NCBI GenBank assembly: GCA_900770165.1
Contig: CAAGJJ010000037.1
Span: 9,669 to 73,668 of the forward strand
Reading direction: 5' to 3'
DNA from: Clostridia bacterium
GTDB taxonomy: Bacteria > Bacillota > Clostridia > Oscillospirales > Acutalibacteraceae
Length of the DNA: 64,000 bases
Part shown: in pieces, positions 61,700 through 64,000 of the stretch
How the letters are laid out: each line of letters starts with the position of its first letter
Numbering within the stretch: position 1 is the first letter of the stretch
The notes under the pieces: generated by a model
Told to the model about the DNA's origin: nothing
The model's database searches: none
Seen by the model: the letters and a program-made list of their open reading frames with translations, nothing else
Translations under genes and position numbers: made by a program

Positions 61700-62161
61700 A
61701 TGGATAAAAATTCAACTATAACTGTAAATGATAATATAACTTTAATAACTATGCATAACATACCTCTTGATATGGGATTTATATGTGAGATATTTAGTAA
61801 CATTGCTAGTATGGGCGTTAATATTGATGTGATATCTATGTCTCCTTCTCAAAAGGTGTTGACTAGCCTTTCATTTACGGTACAAGATGATGAATTTTCT
61901 AAAGTGTTGGAATATACATCTAAATTAAGAAAAAAATCATCCAATATTACATCTATTGTAAGTAGTGGAAACTGTAAAATTACAATTTGCGATAGCAGAA
62001 TGGAAGACTCACCAGGATTTGCAGCAAAAGTATTTAAAGCAGTTTCTGAAGCAATGGCTGACGTTAGAATTATAACTACTTCTATAGACGAAATAGCACT
62101 ATTAATAACAAAAGCAGATTGCGAAAAGACTGTAGAAAAAATTAAATCTGATATTTATTAA
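61700..62161 (+). CDS. Stand-alone double ACT-domain protein (aspartokinase regulatory-like)
   Basis: 153 residues made only of two ACT domains. The first begins NITLITMHNIPLDMGFICEIF and the second NCKITICDSRMEDSPGFAAKVFKAVSEA, matching the regulatory half of class-II aspartokinases without the kinase. GTGGGGG precedes ATG 61700. As the last gene of a DAP operon it probably senses lysine or a related amino acid and modulates an enzyme in trans (inference). An internal-start aspartokinase beta subunit is the closest known analogy. Confidence 0.83.
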   Translation: MDKNSTITVNDNITLITMHNIPLDMGFICEIFSNIASMGVNIDVISMSPSQKVLTSLSFTVQDDEFSKVLEYTSKLRKKSSNITSIVSSGNCKITICDSRMEDSPGFAAKVFKAVSEAMADVRIITTSIDEIALLITKADCEKTVEKIKSDIY

Positions 62162-62173
62162 ATAGAAAATAAT

Positions 62174-62219
62174 AAAAGTCCATATAGATACTACAATTTT
62201 GTATCTATGTGGACTTTTT
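62174..62219 (+). terminator. Terminator of the asd-dap operon
   Basis: AAAAGTCCATATAGATAC pairs with GTATCTATGTGGACTTTT (one G-T pair) over a nine-base loop, followed by T. Ends exactly at the tRNA fragment. Confidence 0.92.
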
Positions 62220-62220
62220 G

Positions 62221-62266
62221 TGGAGCTGATAAGCGGATTCGAATCGCTGACCTCATCCTTACCAAA
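62221..62266 (-). other. Attachment site: 3' end of tRNA-Thr(GGT)
   Basis: Read on the minus strand this is anticodon loop TTGGTAA, stem GGATG, variable AGGTC, T-arm AGCGATTCGAATCCGCT, acceptor strand TATCAGC, T and CCA. The 5' half of a tRNA-Thr is absent: the sequence upstream on the minus strand does not supply the paired CATCC. This is the half-tRNA left by a tyrosine recombinase that crosses over in the anticodon loop. The T-stem has one A-C mismatch. Orientation puts the element on the higher-coordinate side. Confidence 0.8.
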
Positions 62267-62444
62267 ACTGAAATTAGAGTATTATAAAAAATTATTATAG
62301 GTTATCAAGAATTGAATAAAGCCCGACAATATGCGATTCTTAAGGGTTAAAATGGCAAAATCTTATAAATTGTTATTTTTATGCAAATGTAAATTAAAAC
62401 TAAATTCTTAGAAAAATAAAATTACAGTCCTGTTGGTTACTCTT

Positions 62445-62475
62445 AGATCTAGCTATAAAAGTTAGATCTTTTTAT
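62445..62475 (+). terminator. Terminator-like hairpin ahead of element genes
   Basis: AGATCTA and TAGATCT form a 7-bp stem, followed by TTTTTATTTT. The stretch 62267-62495 has no supported gene otherwise. Confidence 0.5.
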
Positions 62476-62495
62476 TTTAGAAGGGAGCGCAAAAA

Positions 62496-62642
62496 ATGAA
62501 CACAATAATATTAATAATTACACTAGCGTTAATTGTAGCAGCAATATATCAAGCTGTGCAAATAAAGAGGCTAAAAAGACAAACGGTAGAAGCATTTATG
62601 TATGTAGAAAGAAAAATACGAAAAGGCGAAAACAAAAAATGA
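62496..62642 (+). CDS. Small single-pass membrane peptide of the element
   Basis: 48 residues. GAAGGGAG at 62480-62487 is 8 bases before ATG 62496. N-terminal hydrophobic helix (TIILIITLALIVAAIY, residues 3-18), then a basic cytosolic tail (KRLKRQ, ERKIRKGENKK). The stop overlaps the next start (ATGA). Not recognised as a known family; small phage membrane peptides of this kind are common. Confidence 0.65.
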   Translation: MNTIILIITLALIVAAIYQAVQIKRLKRQTVEAFMYVERKIRKGENKK

Positions 62643-62878
62643 ATATAAGAGATTTTGAATATCTCTCGCCACCGGACAACGAAGCAGAAAAAGTGTTTCG
62701 TTGTTTTTTATGTAAAGACTGGATATATGAGGGAGATAAATACTATTTAATAGGTGGGGTTGAATACTGTGAAGATTGTTTAAATGAAACATATAAACGC
62801 ATAGCAGAATTGCCTGATTATAAAGCAATAAAAGCGGAGATGGATTATGAAGATATGAAGAAAAACGGTGAGATATGA
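62639..62878 (+). CDS. Small zinc-ribbon-like phage protein
   Basis: 79 residues. Two CxxC pairs, FRCFLCKDW and VEYCEDCLNE, spaced about 20 residues, form a likely zinc knuckle; the rest is acidic. Overlaps the previous gene by 4 bases and touches the next start (TGAATG), so the three are translationally coupled. Function unknown. Confidence 0.7.
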   Translation: MNIRDFEYLSPPDNEAEKVFRCFLCKDWIYEGDKYYLIGGVEYCEDCLNETYKRIAELPDYKAIKAEMDYEDMKKNGEI

Positions 62879-63518
62879 ATGGAAAATAAATCAGTATTTG
62901 AGCAGTTATTTGAAATAAACGTAAATGAACACGTTAGAAAGAAAAAACGGACTTCAGTACTTGCCGTGGGCGTATGCATGGGCGGAGGTTAAGAAGTCGT
63001 TTCCTGAATCCACGTATAAAGTCTACGAATCAGAAAACGGTTGCATTTATCATACGGATGGCAGGACTTGTTGGGTAAAGACATCTATAACAATAGTAGG
63101 ATTAGAGCACATCGAGTATTTACCCGTAATGGACTACAAAAATAAATCCATACTGTTAGAAAACGTGACTAGTTTTGATGTAAATAAAACAATCCAGAGA
63201 AGCTTAACAAAGGCTTTAGCGCGGCATGGATTAGGGCTTTATTTGTATGCAGGCGAAGATTTACCGGAAATTGAGATAGAGAAAATCACACCAAAAGACG
63301 CGAAGATTTTAAAGGATACAGTTATGAGTTTTGATGGATCTGAAAAGCTGTATCAAAGTATTTTGAAGAGATATGGCGTAAAAAGCTTTAAGGGATTAAC
63401 CGTAAAACAGCGAATTGAAATTTTAGAAGTGCTTAATGAAATGTCAAGAAATCGAGAGGTGAAAAATGGAGATAAAGTTCACGATACCGGGAAAACCGAG
63501 GGGAAAGCAGCGACCTAA
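62879..63518 (+). CDS. DUF1071 (Sak/Rad52-like) single-strand annealing protein, frameshifted near N-terminus
   Basis: From ATG 62879 the frame reads ENKSVFEQLFEINVNEHV, the family N-terminus, but stops after 37 codons. From base 62946 another frame continues NGLQYLPWAYAWAEVKKSFP and on through GLGLYLYAGEDLPEIE, the family core. Removing one A from the six-A run at 62942-62947 restores one frame. An ATG at 62925 in the second frame has no ribosome site. DUF1071 proteins anneal single strands in phage recombination. The C-terminus overlaps rusA by 53 bases, longer than usual. Real frameshift, assembly indel and pseudogene are all possible. Confidence 0.75.
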
Positions 63519-63981
63519 AGTATGCCGGATTAACAGCAAAACTATTACATACACTCCGAAACAAACAACTGAATACGAAAAATTGGTTAGAGCAAGTTAT
63601 ACTGAGGTTTCAAGAATGTTTTTCGACAAAAACATTCCGCTTGAAATAAGTATAATTGCTCTTTTTTCTGTTCCACGCGGCAAGTTGCCGCTGCCAAATC
63701 GCGCACAAAATTTAACCGGAGGGAAAAACAAAACATCCCGCGTGGGAAGCTTAATCGCGAGAAATAGTCTTAAAGGTTTTAAAAAGACTGATTTCGCGAA
63801 TTGCCCCACCACTAGGTGGCCAACCAAGAAACCTGATTCAGATAACATTATCAAAATTATTTTAGACGCATTAAACGGTATTTGCTATCACGATGATTCC
63901 CAAATTTGTAGGATTTATTTCGAGAAAAAATACTCTGAAATTCCTAAAGTGGAAATAACAATTAAGGAGATTGTATTATGA
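63466..63981 (+). CDS. RusA family Holliday junction resolvase
   Basis: 171 residues. N-terminal KFTIPGKPRGKQRPKV with the basic patch, catalytic acids in KKPDSDNIIKIILDALNG (Asp124, Asp126, Asp134) and in YHDDSQ (Asp143/144). Longer than E. coli RusA (120), due to a basic insert of about 40 residues before the active site (RAQNLTGGKNKTSRVG region). RBS GAGAGGTG. Cuts four-way junctions during phage recombination, and so pairs naturally with the annealing protein before it. Confidence 0.9.
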   Translation: MEIKFTIPGKPRGKQRPKVCRINSKTITYTPKQTTEYEKLVRASYTEVSRMFFDKNIPLEISIIALFSVPRGKLPLPNRAQNLTGGKNKTSRVGSLIARNSLKGFKKTDFANCPTTRWPTKKPDSDNIIKIILDALNGICYHDDSQICRIYFEKKYSEIPKVEITIKEIVL

Positions 63982-64000
63982 AAACAACAAAGATTTATAA
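63978..64000 (+). CDS. Start of a further element gene (cut by window end)
   Basis: ATG 63978 overlaps the rusA stop (ATGA) and follows AAGGAGAT by 7 bases. Only MKTTKIY is visible, so no product can be named. Confidence 0.6.

Larger units (their letters stand above)
62221..64000. mobile_element. Left border of an integrated phage-like element (runs off window)
   Basis: Begins at the half-tRNA attachment site. Contains short, tightly packed rightward genes of phage replication/recombination type, higher G+C than the core (31 of 60 at 62941-63000), and no housekeeping gene. No integrase lies in the visible part; it should be toward the far end next to an intact tRNA-Thr(GGT). Prophage and integrative element cannot be separated here. 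Confidence 0.75.

Noticed and set aside
62942..62948. A-AAA-AAC as a programmed -1 frameshift site for DUF1071
   Set aside because: The upstream frame is not in the phase this heptamer needs; a +1 shift would be required.
1..64000. CRISPR array, rRNA operon or complete tRNA gene
   Set aside because: I saw no regularly spaced direct repeats, no rRNA, and only the half tRNA-Thr at 62221-62266.

Overview
The window reads as chromosomal DNA of a low-GC, endospore-forming Firmicute of class Clostridia. Sporulation genes (spoIIIE/ftsK, ymxH-like, cwlD, spoIVB, spo0A, spoIIM) sit beside the SCIFF ranthipeptide pair, a CIRCE-controlled groESL operon and the tig-clpP-clpX-lon-engB block. An HPr without the regulatory Ser46 hints at an Oscillospiraceae-like lineage; that placement is inference. 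Typical core rows are near 30 percent G+C (18 of 60 bases at 17041-17100).

Layout. 1-7.4 kb: a rightward run with the 3' part of alaS, hinT, a phosphoribosyltransferase, comEC, holA and an RNase M5-like gene, closed by a bidirectional terminator. 7.4-12.8 kb: leftward tepA, uppP, ftsK/spoIIIE and a stand-alone ComEC-type metallo-beta-lactamase. 13.0-17.5 kb: a complete glucose-type PTS (ptsH, ptsI, crr, ptsG). 17.5-18.9 kb: a richer-GC islet with an orphan membrane protein. 18.9-20.5 kb: hcp. 20.5-25.5 kb: an accessory islet holding a secreted BspA-type leucine-rich-repeat protein, a 732-residue protein with a candidate permuted papain-like domain, about 1 kb of decayed DNA and an IS200/IS605 transposase remnant. 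25.5-33 kb: a P-type ATPase and sporulation, L28, dCMP deaminase and spo0A genes. 33-37.5 kb: groESL, iscU/iscS-type Fe-S genes, rnhA. 37.6-44.4 kb: an L19 leader and rplS, two signal peptidases, rbgA, rnhB, yraN, dipeptidase, thrC, a phosphoesterase. 44.4-52.3 kb: proteostasis block, engB and lysA. 52.3-58.7 kb: leftward queA, tgt, yajC, TIGR04086, scfA, scfB, proC, then spoIIM. 58.8-62.2 kb: asd-dapA-dapB-ACT.

At 62221 a 46-bp copy of the 3' end of a tRNA-Thr(GGT) marks the attachment site of an integrated element. From there to the window end the genes are phage-like (small membrane peptide, zinc-ribbon protein, frameshifted DUF1071 annealing protein, RusA resolvase), and the base composition rises (31 of 60 G+C at 62941-63000).

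How the parts work together: asd, dapA, dapB and the distant lysA cover much of the diaminopimelate/lysine route, which also feeds peptidoglycan and spore cortex. spo0A, spoIVB, spoIIM, cwlD and spoIIIE act along the sporulation programme. The strongest unexplained items are the candidate permuted cysteine-peptidase protein at 22019-24217, a possible AUA start for rbgA, an anti-Shine-Dalgarno sequence ahead of spo0A, and a ComEC whose own metallo-beta-lactamase motif is lost while an intact stand-alone copy lies 1.7 kb away.
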